Made by a program: the position numbers and the translations under genes. A stretch of DNA of 64,000 bases. Origin: JAEKNW01 sp963677815 (GTDB lineage Bacteria > Cloacimonadota > Cloacimonadia > Cloacimonadales > JAFGVF01). How positions within the stretch are numbered: position 1 is the stretch's first letter; the number at the start of each line of letters is the position of its first letter. The notes beneath the pieces are model-generated. The model had not been told where the DNA came from. It made no database searches and saw nothing but the letters and a program-made list of their open reading frames with translations. Where the stretch lies: assembly GCA_963677815.1 (NCBI GenBank), contig OY782499.1, positions 1,302,001 to 1,366,000 on the forward strand, read 5' to 3'. Shown here piece after piece: positions 1-8,261 of this stretch.

Positions 1-16
1 GCTTAATATCCTCATA

Positions 17-84
17 GCTACTCTGTAGGTTTTTATGACTTTGTGACATTTTAATCTACAAAGATGTCGCTACTCTGTAGCTGC
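17..84. repeat. Short intergenic repeat, two copies of GCTACTCTGTAG
   Basis: The 12-mer GCTACTCTGTAG occurs at 17-28 and 69-80. A related sequence in the opposite orientation (TTCAGAGTAGCGAAATC) lies near 22115. It appears to be a fragment of a dispersed intergenic repeat. No gene is visible in 1-143. Confidence 0.5.
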
Positions 85-108
85 AAGAAGGGTGAATTTG
101 TTCTAAGA

Positions 109-130
109 CCCACTCTACTTTGGAGAGAAC
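109..130 (+). repeat. 22-nt dispersed repeat, copy 1
   Basis: CCCACTCTACTTTGGAGAGA followed by AC. Near-identical copies are at 22159-22180 and, inverted, at 55635-55656, with a partial copy near 56072-56087. All lie in gene-free DNA beside other repeats. Confidence 0.6.
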
Positions 131-143
131 TTAACAAAATGGA

Positions 144-178
144 TAAAAAAAACTCTTTTGCTGATCAGCAAAAGAGTT
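144..178 (-). terminator. Rho-independent terminator after ffh
   Basis: A perfect 28-bp palindrome at 151-178 (arms AACTCTTTTGCTGA and its complement) is followed on the minus strand by a T run (A run at 144-150 on the plus strand). It closes the long minus-strand run that ends with ffh. Confidence 0.85.
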
Positions 179-198
179 GTAAATGGTATAAAAAAAAT

Positions 199-1566
199 CT
201 ATAATTTTGGCATTCCTGGGATATCAGGCATTCCACCTTTAGCACCCATTTTAGCCATTTTCTTCATCATTTTTGGATTATTCATCTTTTTAATCATGTC
301 TTTCATTTGAGTAAATTGCTTGAGAAGTTTGTTTACTTCTTGAACAGATCTACCTGAACCTTCAGCTATTCTTAATCTACGACTACCATTAATTATTTTA
401 GGATCTGAACGTTCTTTAAGAGTCATAGAATATATGATAGCTTCAATATGAACTAGTTCTTTACCACTCATGTTAACATTTTGTAATGCTTTGGAATTCA
501 TCCCAGGAATCATCTTTAACAATCCCTCAAGTGGTCCCATTTTTTTAATTTGTTGCAATTGTTTAAGAAAGTCATCTAAATCAAATTGGTTTTTCTTTAA
601 CTTTTTAGCAAGTTTCTCCGCTTCCTCTTCATTCATAGTCGTTTCAGCTTTTTCAATCAGAGTTAAAACATCACCCATACCTAAGATTCTTGAAGCCATT
701 CTATCGGCATAGAAAACTTCCAAATCACTTGGTCTTTCTCCAACACCAACAAAGGCAATTGGCTTTTCTGTTATAGCTTTAATAGAAAGAGCAGCACCAC
801 CTCGAGAATCACCATCAAGTTTTGTCAGAATAACACCTGAAAAATCTAATATATCATGAAATTCTTTTGCTACATTTACCGCATCTTGTCCAGTCATTGC
901 ATCAGCTACAAAGAAGATATAATCTGGTTTAACAAAATCTTTCAATCTTTTAACCTCGTCCATCATATCAGAATCAATGTGGAGTCGGCCTGCTGTATCA
1001 AAAATAATCAAATTATGGTTTTGCTGATTGGCAATTGCAAGTGCATCTTTAGCAATTTTTATTACATCTTTGCTTTCAAGATTAGAATGAACAGGTACTC
1101 CAATTTCTTTACCTAAAACTTCTAATTGATGGATAGCTGCAGGACGGTAGACATCACAAGCAACCATAGAAGGGAAGATATTCTTTTGTTTTCGGAAGTG
1201 AGTAGCTAGTTTAGAGCAAGCTGTTGTCTTACCAGAACCTTGAAGACCTACTAACATGATTTTGTTGATTTTATTATCATGTAATTTGACTTCAAAGTTA
1301 TCTGTATCCATAAGTTTAGTTAATTCATCATTTACTATCTTGACAACTTGTTGTCCAGGTGTAAGAGATTTCATAACCTCTTGTCCTAAACACTGCTCTT
1401 CAATATCTTTTACAAATTTTTTAACTATTTTGTAGTTAACATCAGCTTCTAAAAGAGCCATTCGAATCTCTCTGAGAGAATCTTTAATATTCTTCTCAGT
1501 GAGTTTTCCTTTACCTTTTAGGTTTCTAAATACTTTATCTAATCTACTTGATAAATCGTTGAACAT
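199..1566 (-). CDS. ffh: Signal recognition particle protein Ffh (SRP54)
   Basis: This is the GTPase of the signal recognition particle. With 4.5S RNA it binds signal sequences of nascent membrane proteins and delivers them to FtsY. The 455 residues match the family length. They show the N-terminal helical bundle, the P loop GLQGSGKTT (about 107-115), DTAGRL, and the TKLDGDSRGGAALS segment of the G domain, followed by a Met-rich M domain ending in a Met/Lys/Gly-rich tail (MKKMAKMGAKGGMP). ATG at 1566 has GGAG five bases upstream. It is the last gene of the minus-strand run and is followed by a strong terminator. The assignment is secure. Confidence 0.97.
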   Translation of the reverse strand: MFNDLSSRLDKVFRNLKGKGKLTEKNIKDSLREIRMALLEADVNYKIVKKFVKDIEEQCLGQEVMKSLTPGQQVVKIVNDELTKLMDTDNFEVKLHDNKINKIMLVGLQGSGKTTACSKLATHFRKQKNIFPSMVACDVYRPAAIHQLEVLGKEIGVPVHSNLESKDVIKIAKDALAIANQQNHNLIIFDTAGRLHIDSDMMDEVKRLKDFVKPDYIFFVADAMTGQDAVNVAKEFHDILDFSGVILTKLDGDSRGGAALSIKAITEKPIAFVGVGERPSDLEVFYADRMASRILGMGDVLTLIEKAETTMNEEEAEKLAKKLKKNQFDLDDFLKQLQQIKKMGPLEGLLKMIPGMNSKALQNVNMSGKELVHIEAIIYSMTLKERSDPKIINGSRRLRIAEGSGRSVQEVNKLLKQFTQMKDMIKKMNNPKMMKKMAKMGAKGGMPDIPGMPKL

Positions 1567-1576
1567 ACATTCTCCA

Positions 1577-2218
1577 TTATTTTAAGGAATCGATAGCTTT
1601 GGCATAGTCTTTGGACTTAAAAACATAAGAGCCAGCTACAAAAATATCTACACCTGCTTGAATTAGTTGAGGTGCATTTTTATCATTAACTCCACCATCA
1701 ATTTCAATTTTAAAACTTAAATTCTTTTCTTTTCTAATTCTGTCTAATTTTTCAACTTTTTCATAACTAGATGATATAAAAGATTGTCCTCCATAACCAG
1801 GATTTACAGACATTACTAATACAAAATCTATATCAGCTAAAACTTCCTCAATTATTGATATTGAATCACCTGGATTTAAGGCAAGACCAGCTTTAATTCC
1901 TAACTCTTTGATTTTATATATTTCCCTGTGGAGATGATGGACTGTTGCAGGGTGAAAAGAAATCATAGCTACCCGTAAATTAGCTAAAAATTTGTAGTAA
2001 TCTGAAGGATTTGTAACCATTAAATGAACATCTAAGGGAATAGTGCTAATAGTGTTGATTTTTTCTATAATAGGATTGCCAAAAGTTAAGTTAGGAACAT
2101 AGTGTCCGTCCATTACATCAATATGAAGAAAATCCGAACCAGCTTTAATAACAGCTGTTAAATCTTGCTGTAAATTAGCAAAATCAGCAGATAGTATTGA
2201 AGGTGATACTTTAATCAT
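1577..2218 (-). CDS. rpe: Ribulose-phosphate 3-epimerase
   Basis: Interconverts ribulose 5-phosphate and xylulose 5-phosphate in the pentose phosphate pathway, in the cytoplasm. The 213-residue TIM barrel begins with the family pattern PSILSADFANL. It carries FLHIDVMDGHYVPN (metal-binding His/Asp), VHLMV, VMSVNPGYGGQSF and the IDGGVN phosphate-binding strand. The start overlaps the stop of the preceding gene as ATGA, which indicates translational coupling. It lies ten bases from ffh. Confidence 0.96.
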   Translation of the reverse strand: MIKVSPSILSADFANLQQDLTAVIKAGSDFLHIDVMDGHYVPNLTFGNPIIEKINTISTIPLDVHLMVTNPSDYYKFLANLRVAMISFHPATVHHLHREIYKIKELGIKAGLALNPGDSISIIEEVLADIDFVLVMSVNPGYGGQSFISSSYEKVEKLDRIRKEKNLSFKIEIDGGVNDKNAPQLIQAGVDIFVAGSYVFKSKDYAKAIDSLK

Positions 2219-2517
2219 TTTTTATTCTCGCTTAGTAAAAAGACAAGGTTATTAACTTGGGAGTTGATATCTTTAGAGATAACCTTGTTAAGTTTATTCA
2301 TCAAAGTTCCTTTCATCAGAACAAATTCTTGTAACCAGACACTTGAGTCCACACCTATATAAAGGGTTTTATTCTGATATTTTAAAACAGAAGAATGCTC
2401 TGCCATAAAGGAACCTACAACTGATTTCCAAGACAGAGCAATAACTATTAAATCATGGTATCTATCTCCTCCGATATTAAACAATACAGAGGAGATAGAA
2501 GATTTTATATTTTTCAA
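2215..2517 (-). CDS. DUF721 (DciA-like) small protein
   Basis: A 100-residue protein that looks like the DUF721 family. It has an early W..VVGSFMAEHS segment, then YIGVDSSVWLQEF and LMKGTLMNKLN, which fit the usual pattern of a Trp before the VVG and a strand-helix ending in leucines. Some family members (DciA) act with the replicative helicase, but short members like this one are functionally unassigned. It overlaps rpe by four bases and follows the small membrane protein by three. The function is not claimed beyond family membership. Confidence 0.65.
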   Translation of the reverse strand: MKNIKSSISSVLFNIGGDRYHDLIVIALSWKSVVGSFMAEHSSVLKYQNKTLYIGVDSSVWLQEFVLMKGTLMNKLNKVISKDINSQVNNLVFLLSENKK

Positions 2518-2520
2518 TTA

Positions 2521-2907
2521 TTATACACTTTTTTTCAAGGCTAGAGAGAAACCAGCCCATGATAAAAGAGAGACAGCAACCAGTGTTAAATATGCGGTTC
2601 CCAATGCATTTGAACCATTATCAAATGGCATCATTAACATTGCAGGTACAAAAGCAATAAGAATTATCATTAAATAACCTAACACCTTAAAGTTCGTAGT
2701 CTTCTTAATATTTATAAAGTAATAGGCTACTAAACCAGCCATTACTACAAATATAGTGATTAAAGTTATTAGTAATAAACCAGTAAATGTATGTTCGTTA
2801 CTCATTAAGTTTCTAAAATCAAAATTTGCACGTACATAAGAAGGTATAAAGATACCTATTATTACTAATAAATACCCGACCACTTTGAGAACCATCTTAT
2901 TAACCAT
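2521..2907 (-). CDS. Small membrane protein, four predicted TM helices
   Basis: A 128-residue hydrophobic protein with four likely transmembrane segments at about residues 8-25, 42-65, 73-90 and 103-123, and Lys-rich loops (INIKKTTNFK) after the second. I do not recognise the family. ATG at 2907 has GGAG six bases upstream. It sits between rplI and the DUF721 gene in the same operon. The two halves are similar in layout (VLKVVGYLLVIIGIFIPS against FKVLGYLMIILIAFVPA), suggesting an internal duplication of a two-helix unit. Confidence 0.75.
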   Translation of the reverse strand: MVNKMVLKVVGYLLVIIGIFIPSYVRANFDFRNLMSNEHTFTGLLLITLITIFVVMAGLVAYYFINIKKTTNFKVLGYLMIILIAFVPAMLMMPFDNGSNALGTAYLTLVAVSLLSWAGFSLALKKSV

Positions 2908-2916
2908 GGATAACTC

Positions 2917-3366
2917 CTATATCTCTTCTTTAACTACTGAAACTACTACAGTAGCAGTTAAATCTGATCCAAAGCTTACAGTAACTTCTGAATCACCAAT
3001 CTCTTTAATATGTTTTTCGATATGAACGTTGTTTTTGTTTATTTCAACACCTTTTTCTTTAATAGCTTCTACAATATCAAATTCTGATACTGAACCATAA
3101 AGATTACCGTTTTCATCTGCTTTTCTATTGAAAGTTAGAGTCATTTTGCTAAGTTGTTCTAATTTAGCTTTGTTTTCTTCTAACTTAATATTTCTTACTT
3201 TTTCTGCATCAGCTTTGATTGCTTCAACTTTCTTTAAAGCATCTTTTGTAGCCATAACTGCAAAATTTTGTGGTAAAAGATAATTCCTTCCATAACCGTT
3301 TTTTACTGTAATTACATCACCGGCCATACCTAAATCTTTTACATCTTTAATTAATATTAATTTCAT
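2917..3366 (-). CDS. rplI: 50S ribosomal protein bL9
   Basis: The 149-residue protein begins with the bL9 signature MKLILIKDVKDLGMAGDV and the NGYGRNYLLPQ rRNA-binding loop. A long charged connecting helix (about 50-75) and the C-terminal domain with LYGSVSEFDIVEAI follow. It overlaps the end of the DUF2232 gene by four bases (ATGA). The order rpsF-ssb-rpsR-(DUF2232)-rplI is the classical bacterial arrangement. Confidence 0.97.
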   Translation of the reverse strand: MKLILIKDVKDLGMAGDVITVKNGYGRNYLLPQNFAVMATKDALKKVEAIKADAEKVRNIKLEENKAKLEQLSKMTLTFNRKADENGNLYGSVSEFDIVEAIKEKGVEINKNNVHIEKHIKEIGDSEVTVSFGSDLTATVVVSVVKEEI

Positions 3367-4199
3367 TTTTTTACTCCATTTTTTAAGTTAAACCAAATAT
3401 CAATTAATCCCACTATAGCACTTATCATAATAAAAATGTGGAAATTAAGTAATATTATAATATAAGTTAATATTCTTAATAAAGTATTATTAAATGTTGA
3501 ACCTAAGAGCCAAAGCCAGACTATTGGAAAACCCTGGATAGCAAGCAATAAGGCAAATGTGATGGTTATTGGCAAACCAATAAATCGGCTTTCTTTAAAG
3601 ATAGCTAAAACCAAGCCCATCAACATTACATAAATCAAACTATCAGGTAATTTATAGGCAATTGTATGAAATTTCATAAGAACATTTTTCTTAGACAAAA
3701 TCATACCAATTACCAAGGCAAATATCATGGGGATAATCCAAAATAGCTCAATATTATTAAAGTATGAATCAATCAACTTTAAATATTCGCCTTCTAGATT
3801 TTCATAATTCTCAAAAATTTGTCTATTAGCGTCTAATTGACTTATAATTAAGTCTTTGGATTTAATTAGACTGTCAGTAAATAGATATTTTCTGAGAAAT
3901 CCATAGCATAATTGGAATAGAGCATAGAAAGAAAAAGCATTTCTAAATCCGCTTGACATATACAAGTAAACAAAGAGATAACTTGATAGTCCAATTCCGA
4001 TTAGAACATCAACAGCTCTAAGTATTTCTAACTTCATAGTCAATGCGGACACTACTGCTATTAGTCCAAAGATTGCAAAACTGATATTTACATCTTTTGC
4101 TTTTTTTCTTAGTAAATCACATATATTAACTGTCCAAAAGATCAAACCCCAAAAAGGGGAAATTATTGAGACTAAACTAGATATTACAGCAAGTAACAC
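3363..4199 (-). CDS. DUF2232 (YybS-like) multipass membrane protein
   Basis: A 278-residue protein with about eight hydrophobic segments and a soluble stretch around residues 115-150. Its size, topology and position between rpsR and rplI fit the DUF2232/YybS family, which often sits beside rplI. The function is unknown. The start codon is GTG at 4199, three bases after rpsR, so it is probably translated by coupling. The stop overlaps the rplI start. The family call rests mainly on context and topology. Confidence 0.7.
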   Translation of the reverse strand: MLLAVISSLVSIISPFWGLIFWTVNICDLLRKKAKDVNISFAIFGLIAVVSALTMKLEILRAVDVLIGIGLSSYLFVYLYMSSGFRNAFSFYALFQLCYGFLRKYLFTDSLIKSKDLIISQLDANRQIFENYENLEGEYLKLIDSYFNNIELFWIIPMIFALVIGMILSKKNVLMKFHTIAYKLPDSLIYVMLMGLVLAIFKESRFIGLPITITFALLLAIQGFPIVWLWLLGSTFNNTLLRILTYIIILLNFHIFIMISAIVGLIDIWFNLKNGVKK

Positions 4200-4202
4200 T
4201 TT

Positions 4203-4436
4203 TTAGTCAGCGATGTATGGCAAGAGAGCCATGTGACGAGCTTTTTTGATTTCGTTTGAAAGTTTTCTTTGATGTTTAGCACATGTTCCAGTTAATCTTG
4301 CAGGTTCAATTTTACCTACTTCTGAAATGAATTGTTTTAAAACATCTGTATTTTTATAATTTATTTCCAATTCTGGATTTTTGCAAAATCTGCAGAATTT
4401 TTTCTTACCATATTTTCTTTTTTTATCGTAAAGCAT
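4203..4436 (-). CDS. rpsR: 30S ribosomal protein bS18
   Basis: A 77-residue protein matching bS18: KKFCRFCKNPELEINYKN, then ARLTGTCAKHQRKLSNEIK and a KKARHMALLPY tail. Cys residues in CRFC and TGTC, with the nearby His, could form the zinc site found in the C+ form of this protein. It binds 16S rRNA with bS6, whose gene rpsF is two genes upstream. Confidence 0.97.
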   Translation of the reverse strand: MLYDKKRKYGKKKFCRFCKNPELEINYKNTDVLKQFISEVGKIEPARLTGTCAKHQRKLSNEIKKARHMALLPYIAD

Positions 4437-4450
4437 GTTTTCTCCTTTAA

Positions 4451-4930
4451 TTAAAACGGTACATCATCATCAATGAAATCAGGTTCAGGTCTATTATTTG
4501 TTTGCTGAACTCTGGCATTATTAACTTGGTTATAGTCATTTGCTTGATTATAGTTGTTATCATCATAACTATTCCCATCCGTTTTATTTGATTCTAAACT
4601 CTGAATTTTATTAACATATATATCAGTAATTCTTCTGTTTTGTCCATCTTGAGTAGTGTAAGAATGCTGTTGTAAGCGTCCTTCTACTAATACAGGACTT
4701 CCCTTTCTCAAAGTATTATTAAGTCTTTCAGCTTGAGCACCCCAAATGTTTATATCCATAAACACCGCACGGTCAACCCATTGATTAGCTTGTTTATCCC
4801 AATACCCGTCATCTATAGCTATATTACAACGTAATACTGCAGCTCCACTTGGAGTGTATCTTAGTTCTCCGTCTCTAGTTAATCTACCAGTAACAGTAAG
4901 TAAGTTGAGTTTAGGAAATTTTAAGTCCAT
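4451..4930 (-). CDS. ssb: Single-stranded DNA-binding protein
   Basis: A 159-residue SSB. The OB fold runs from NLLTVTGRLTRDGELRYTPSG to about residue 110 (GSPVLVEGRLQQHSY, IYVNKIQSL). A disordered Asn/Gln-rich linker follows and ends in the acidic tip DFIDDDVPF, the docking peptide for replication and repair proteins. It lies between rpsF and rpsR, with GAGG five bases before ATG at 4930. Confidence 0.96.
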   Translation of the reverse strand: MDLKFPKLNLLTVTGRLTRDGELRYTPSGAAVLRCNIAIDDGYWDKQANQWVDRAVFMDINIWGAQAERLNNTLRKGSPVLVEGRLQQHSYTTQDGQNRRITDIYVNKIQSLESNKTDGNSYDDNNYNQANDYNQVNNARVQQTNNRPEPDFIDDDVPF

Positions 4931-4938
4931 AATAACCT

Positions 4939-5226
4939 CTAATCTAAAACAAGAAGGTTATGTCTGATTACATTTTCATCAATTCGATAATTATCTTCTA
5001 AAACTTTCACTTTATCAGCATCCATAGTGAAATAGTAGATATAGTAATATCCTTCTGTAGCTTTGTTGATAGGGTAAGCAAGAACTCTTTTTCCCATATC
5101 ATCAGCTTTAACAATTTCACCACCATTATTTGTGATAATGTTTGAATATTTATCAATATTCTCTTTAATCACATCTGGTGCAAGTTTAGCATCAAGAATA
5201 ATCATACTCTCGTAATTTCTAACCAT
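4939..5226 (-). CDS. rpsF: 30S ribosomal protein bS6
   Basis: 95 residues, beginning with the bS6 pattern MVRNYESMIILDAKL. It carries the GGEIVKADDMGKRVLAYPI core and ends near YRIDENVIRHNLLV. It lacks the glutamate-rich tail seen in some bacteria. It forms a heterodimer with bS18 on the 30S platform. A strong GGGAGGAATAA precedes ATG at 5226. Eight bases separate it from ssb. Confidence 0.97.
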   Translation of the reverse strand: MVRNYESMIILDAKLAPDVIKENIDKYSNIITNNGGEIVKADDMGKRVLAYPINKATEGYYYIYYFTMDADKVKVLEDNYRIDENVIRHNLLVLD

Positions 5227-5242
5227 TTATTCCTCCCTATGG

Positions 5243-5818
5243 TCAGTTGATCCCGATTTTCTCGGAATAGGTAACATAATTTGCACTATTGTAGTTTAAT
5301 AATTCAGTAATACCATGAGAAATGTAGGTATTTATTAATTCTACCATGTACTCATTTAGTTGGTTGATTTGTTTCATTTCATGCTTGTTGAACTTATCAA
5401 GCACAAAATCTCTCACTTCTTTTGAATCAGGACGACCTATGCCAATTCTGATTCTTCCATATTCTTGGCTATTAAGGGCAGAACTAATAGATTTTAAGCC
5501 ATTGTGTCCACCACTTCCACCTTTGCCCCGAATTCGAATTTTACCAAAAGGTAAATCTAAATCATCAACAATAACTAATATATCATCAATATTCTTGAAT
5601 TTAGTCATGACTGATTGAAGAGCAATACCACTTAGATTCATATAAGTAGTAGGTTTAATAATAATAGCATCAGAATATTTCGTAAAGTAATAATTCTTAG
5701 TTTTAGTAAAACTGAGATTATACTTTTTGGCGAAGTAATCTACTGTAATAAATCCAATGTTATGACGGGTTTGAGAATAAGAATTCCCAATATTACCAAG
5801 TCCCACAACTAATTTCAT
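5243..5818 (-). CDS. pth: Peptidyl-tRNA hydrolase
   Basis: Hydrolyses peptidyl-tRNA released from ribosomes and so recycles tRNA. The 191 residues carry the family blocks LVVGLGNIGNSYSQTRHNIGF (catalytic His in TRHNIG), KPTTYMNLSG, VDDLDLPFGKIRIRGKGGSGGHNGLKS and RIRIGIGRP. It starts two bases after the rplY stop, a common pairing (bL25 then Pth), so translation is probably coupled. The Shine-Dalgarno signal is weak. Confidence 0.97.
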   Translation of the reverse strand: MKLVVGLGNIGNSYSQTRHNIGFITVDYFAKKYNLSFTKTKNYYFTKYSDAIIIKPTTYMNLSGIALQSVMTKFKNIDDILVIVDDLDLPFGKIRIRGKGGSGGHNGLKSISSALNSQEYGRIRIGIGRPDSKEVRDFVLDKFNKHEMKQINQLNEYMVELINTYISHGITELLNYNSANYVTYSEKIGIN

Positions 5819-5820
5819 TA

Positions 5821-6435
5821 CTATTCAGCAGAACTCTCTTCAGCACTTGCAACATTTTCTTGACCTTCTTCCACTTCCTCAGTAGCTTTACTCTTATCAT
5901 GTACAACGATAATAGTAACATCATCAGAATCTTTGATTTTTACATTAGGGATATTAATATCCTTGACATGTAAAGAATCGCCAATTGCTAAACCTGAGAT
6001 ATCAATTTCAACATCTTCTGGGATGTCTTTAGGCAAACAAGAAATAGAGAGGTTTCTAAGGATGATATCAACATTACCACCCATCTTTGCACCTTCTGGT
6101 TCGCCAACATATTTGATAGGAAGAGATAAAGAAACTTCATGGCCTGGATTAAGTAGTAAGAAATCAACATGTAAAATGTCACGTCTTACAGGATGAATTT
6201 GTTTATCTTTAAGAATGCAACGATGTTCTTTGCCATCGACAACAATATTAAAAATAGCTAATTCACCAATACTCTTTTTGTAGGCTTTCATAAAATCAGG
6301 AGCATTGAATTGGATTGGTAAACCCTCTTCTCCTTGACCGTACATAATACCAGGAATATTAAATCCTTTTCTTAATTCTTTACGGTCTGATTTTTTGCCT
6401 AGTGTTCTTTTTCCAGCTTCGATTTTGATAACCAT
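5821..6435 (-). CDS. rplY: 50S ribosomal protein bL25, long CTC-type
   Basis: 204 residues, matching the two-domain CTC form of bL25 rather than the short one. The N-terminal 5S-rRNA-binding domain contains IEAGKRTLGKKSDRKELRK and IPGIMYG. The TL5-type second domain contains DILHVDFLLL and an acidic Glu/Ala-rich C-terminus. GGAGGAACA precedes ATG at 6435. It is followed directly by pth. Confidence 0.95.
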   Translation of the reverse strand: MVIKIEAGKRTLGKKSDRKELRKGFNIPGIMYGQGEEGLPIQFNAPDFMKAYKKSIGELAIFNIVVDGKEHRCILKDKQIHPVRRDILHVDFLLLNPGHEVSLSLPIKYVGEPEGAKMGGNVDIILRNLSISCLPKDIPEDVEIDISGLAIGDSLHVKDINIPNVKIKDSDDVTIIVVHDKSKATEEVEEGQENVASAEESSAE

Positions 6436-6459
6436 TGTTCCTCCACATTCGTTTCTGTT

Positions 6460-7407
6460 CTATCTAAAAAGAATACTTAATGATTCTTCAATATGTATCT
6501 TCTTAATTGCTATTGCTAACATTTCAGCAATAGAGAGTTGTTCAATCTTTGAACAAGCTTTCTTCTTTTCATCTAATGGTACAGTGTTTGTTATAAAAAG
6601 CTTTTCTATTGGAGAATCTTCTAACCTTTCAATAGCAGGTCCAGATAAGATTCCATGAGAACAAGCTGCAAATATTCTGGTTGCACCATTCTTCTGTAAT
6701 GCATGAGCTACTTTAGTCAAAGAGCCACCTGTATCAATAATATCATCAAACAAGATAGCTGTTTTTCCTTCAACATTTCCGATTATATTTAACAACTCGG
6801 CAGAGTCATTATTTCCACTTCTTCTTTTATCTCCAATTGCTAAATCACACTTTAATCTTTGGGCAAAAGTTCTTGCTCTATTTGCTCCTCCTGAGTCAGG
6901 AGAAACTACAACTAATTCCTCAGGATTAGCTAGTGTTTTAAAGTGTCTCGCAAAAGTAGTCATAGAAAATAGATGGTCTACTGGGATATTAAAAAATCCT
7001 TGGATTTGATCAGCATGTAAATCTACTGTGATAATTCTATGAGCTCCAGCTACAGTAAGTAAATCAGCTACTAGTTTAGCAGTTACTGGTACTCTAGGTT
7101 GATCTTTTTTATCAGAACGAGCATAGCCATAATAAGGAATTACACAGGTAATTCTTTGAGCAGAAGCTCTCTTAAAAGCATCAATCATGACTAATAATTC
7201 AACTAAATTATCATTAACTGGATAACAGGTTGGTTGAATTATAAAGACATCTGCACCTCTTACATTATCATTAATCTTAACAAAAGATTCATCATTAGCA
7301 AATTTAAAAACTTCTACATCTCCTAATGGTATCCCAGCAAAATCAGCTACTTCTTTTGCTAATGGACGGTTTGCGTTTCCTGAAAATATTTTTAATCTTG
7401 AAAACAT
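6460..7407 (-). CDS. prs: Ribose-phosphate pyrophosphokinase
   Basis: Makes PRPP from ribose 5-phosphate and ATP for nucleotide, His and Trp synthesis. Motifs include LKIFSGNANRPLAKEVA, the catalytic flexible-loop region PYYGYARSDKKDQPR, VDLHADQIQGFF, and the PRPP-binding loop AILFDDIIDTGGSL. I start it at ATG 7407 (315 aa), which has GGGAAG six bases upstream and begins MFSRLKIFSG. A longer in-frame TTG at 7449 would overlap ispE and has no good ribosome site. Confidence 0.95.
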   Translation of the reverse strand: MFSRLKIFSGNANRPLAKEVADFAGIPLGDVEVFKFANDESFVKINDNVRGADVFIIQPTCYPVNDNLVELLVMIDAFKRASAQRITCVIPYYGYARSDKKDQPRVPVTAKLVADLLTVAGAHRIITVDLHADQIQGFFNIPVDHLFSMTTFARHFKTLANPEELVVVSPDSGGANRARTFAQRLKCDLAIGDKRRSGNNDSAELLNIIGNVEGKTAILFDDIIDTGGSLTKVAHALQKNGATRIFAACSHGILSGPAIERLEDSPIEKLFITNTVPLDEKKKACSKIEQLSIAEMLAIAIKKIHIEESLSILFR

Positions 7408-7421
7408 TTCTAACTTCCCAT

Positions 7422-8261
7422 TTATATTGTTTTTGTAATTTTCGTCCAATATCCTTGTTTTGTAAAATAATCATATGATTCTTTCAAAAGTTCAGCTGAT
7501 GTATAGATCCCAAAACAGGTTGAACCAGAACCAGACATTTGAGCTACTTGAGCTCCCTTTATCTTCAGTTCTTTAATAATAGTCCCAATTTCGGGATATT
7601 TATTTACAATACCTGTTTGTAAGTCGTTAAATAATAGTTTAAAGTCTCTTGTTTCTAAAAATTTATCAAAGTTATTATTTGATTTTCTGGTTTTAATCAA
7701 TTGGTAGGCTTCTTTGCTTGAAACACCTAATTGCGGTTTTACTAATAGTATGTTATTGAGTTTAATTGCTTCAATCTTCTCGATAACTTCTCCTCGATTA
7801 AAACCACAAGCAGAGCCACCCTCAAGAAAGAAATTTAAATCGCTACCAAATTTCCCAGCTATGGAATGCATATCAGAATTTGATAAGTTCAGTTCCCACA
7901 GCTGATTCAATGCTAATATTGCATTAGCTGCATTACTAGATCCTCCGCCTAAACCAGCAGACAAAGGAATATGTTTTTCTAAATTAATTCTTACACCACT
8001 ATTAACACCATATATATTTTTCAAATAAGTTGCGACTTTGTAGATAAGGTTATTCTCACCACAAAGTTGATCTACATTTGACCAAACTTCAATTTCCTTA
8101 CTTTTTGTCAAAGAATATTTTAGATTATCATGCAAATCAATCTCGCTGAATAGTGTTCTGATTTTATTATAGCCACTATTCAGCAGAGATTCAACATTTA
8201 ATATTAGGTTAATTTTTGCGTAAGAAACTGAAAATATTTCTTGATTTTTTCTTGGATTCAT
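7422..8261 (-). CDS. ispE: 4-diphosphocytidyl-2-C-methyl-D-erythritol kinase
   Basis: GHMP-family kinase of the MEP isoprenoid pathway. It shows SYAKINLILNV, the ATP loop PLSAGLGGGSSNAANAI, GSDLNFFLEGG and the C-terminal MSGSGSTCFG. I place the start at ATG 8261 (279 aa) or ATG 8270 (282 aa). The frame stays open to 8384, but that extension reads through the wzc repeat tail and lacks family similarity. Either start lies inside the end of the kinase gene (stop at 8209), so the genes overlap by about 53-62 bases. No clear Shine-Dalgarno site is visible. Confidence 0.9.
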   Translation of the reverse strand: MNPRKNQEIFSVSYAKINLILNVESLLNSGYNKIRTLFSEIDLHDNLKYSLTKSKEIEVWSNVDQLCGENNLIYKVATYLKNIYGVNSGVRINLEKHIPLSAGLGGGSSNAANAILALNQLWELNLSNSDMHSIAGKFGSDLNFFLEGGSACGFNRGEVIEKIEAIKLNNILLVKPQLGVSSKEAYQLIKTRKSNNNFDKFLETRDFKLLFNDLQTGIVNKYPEIGTIIKELKIKGAQVAQMSGSGSTCFGIYTSAELLKESYDYFTKQGYWTKITKTI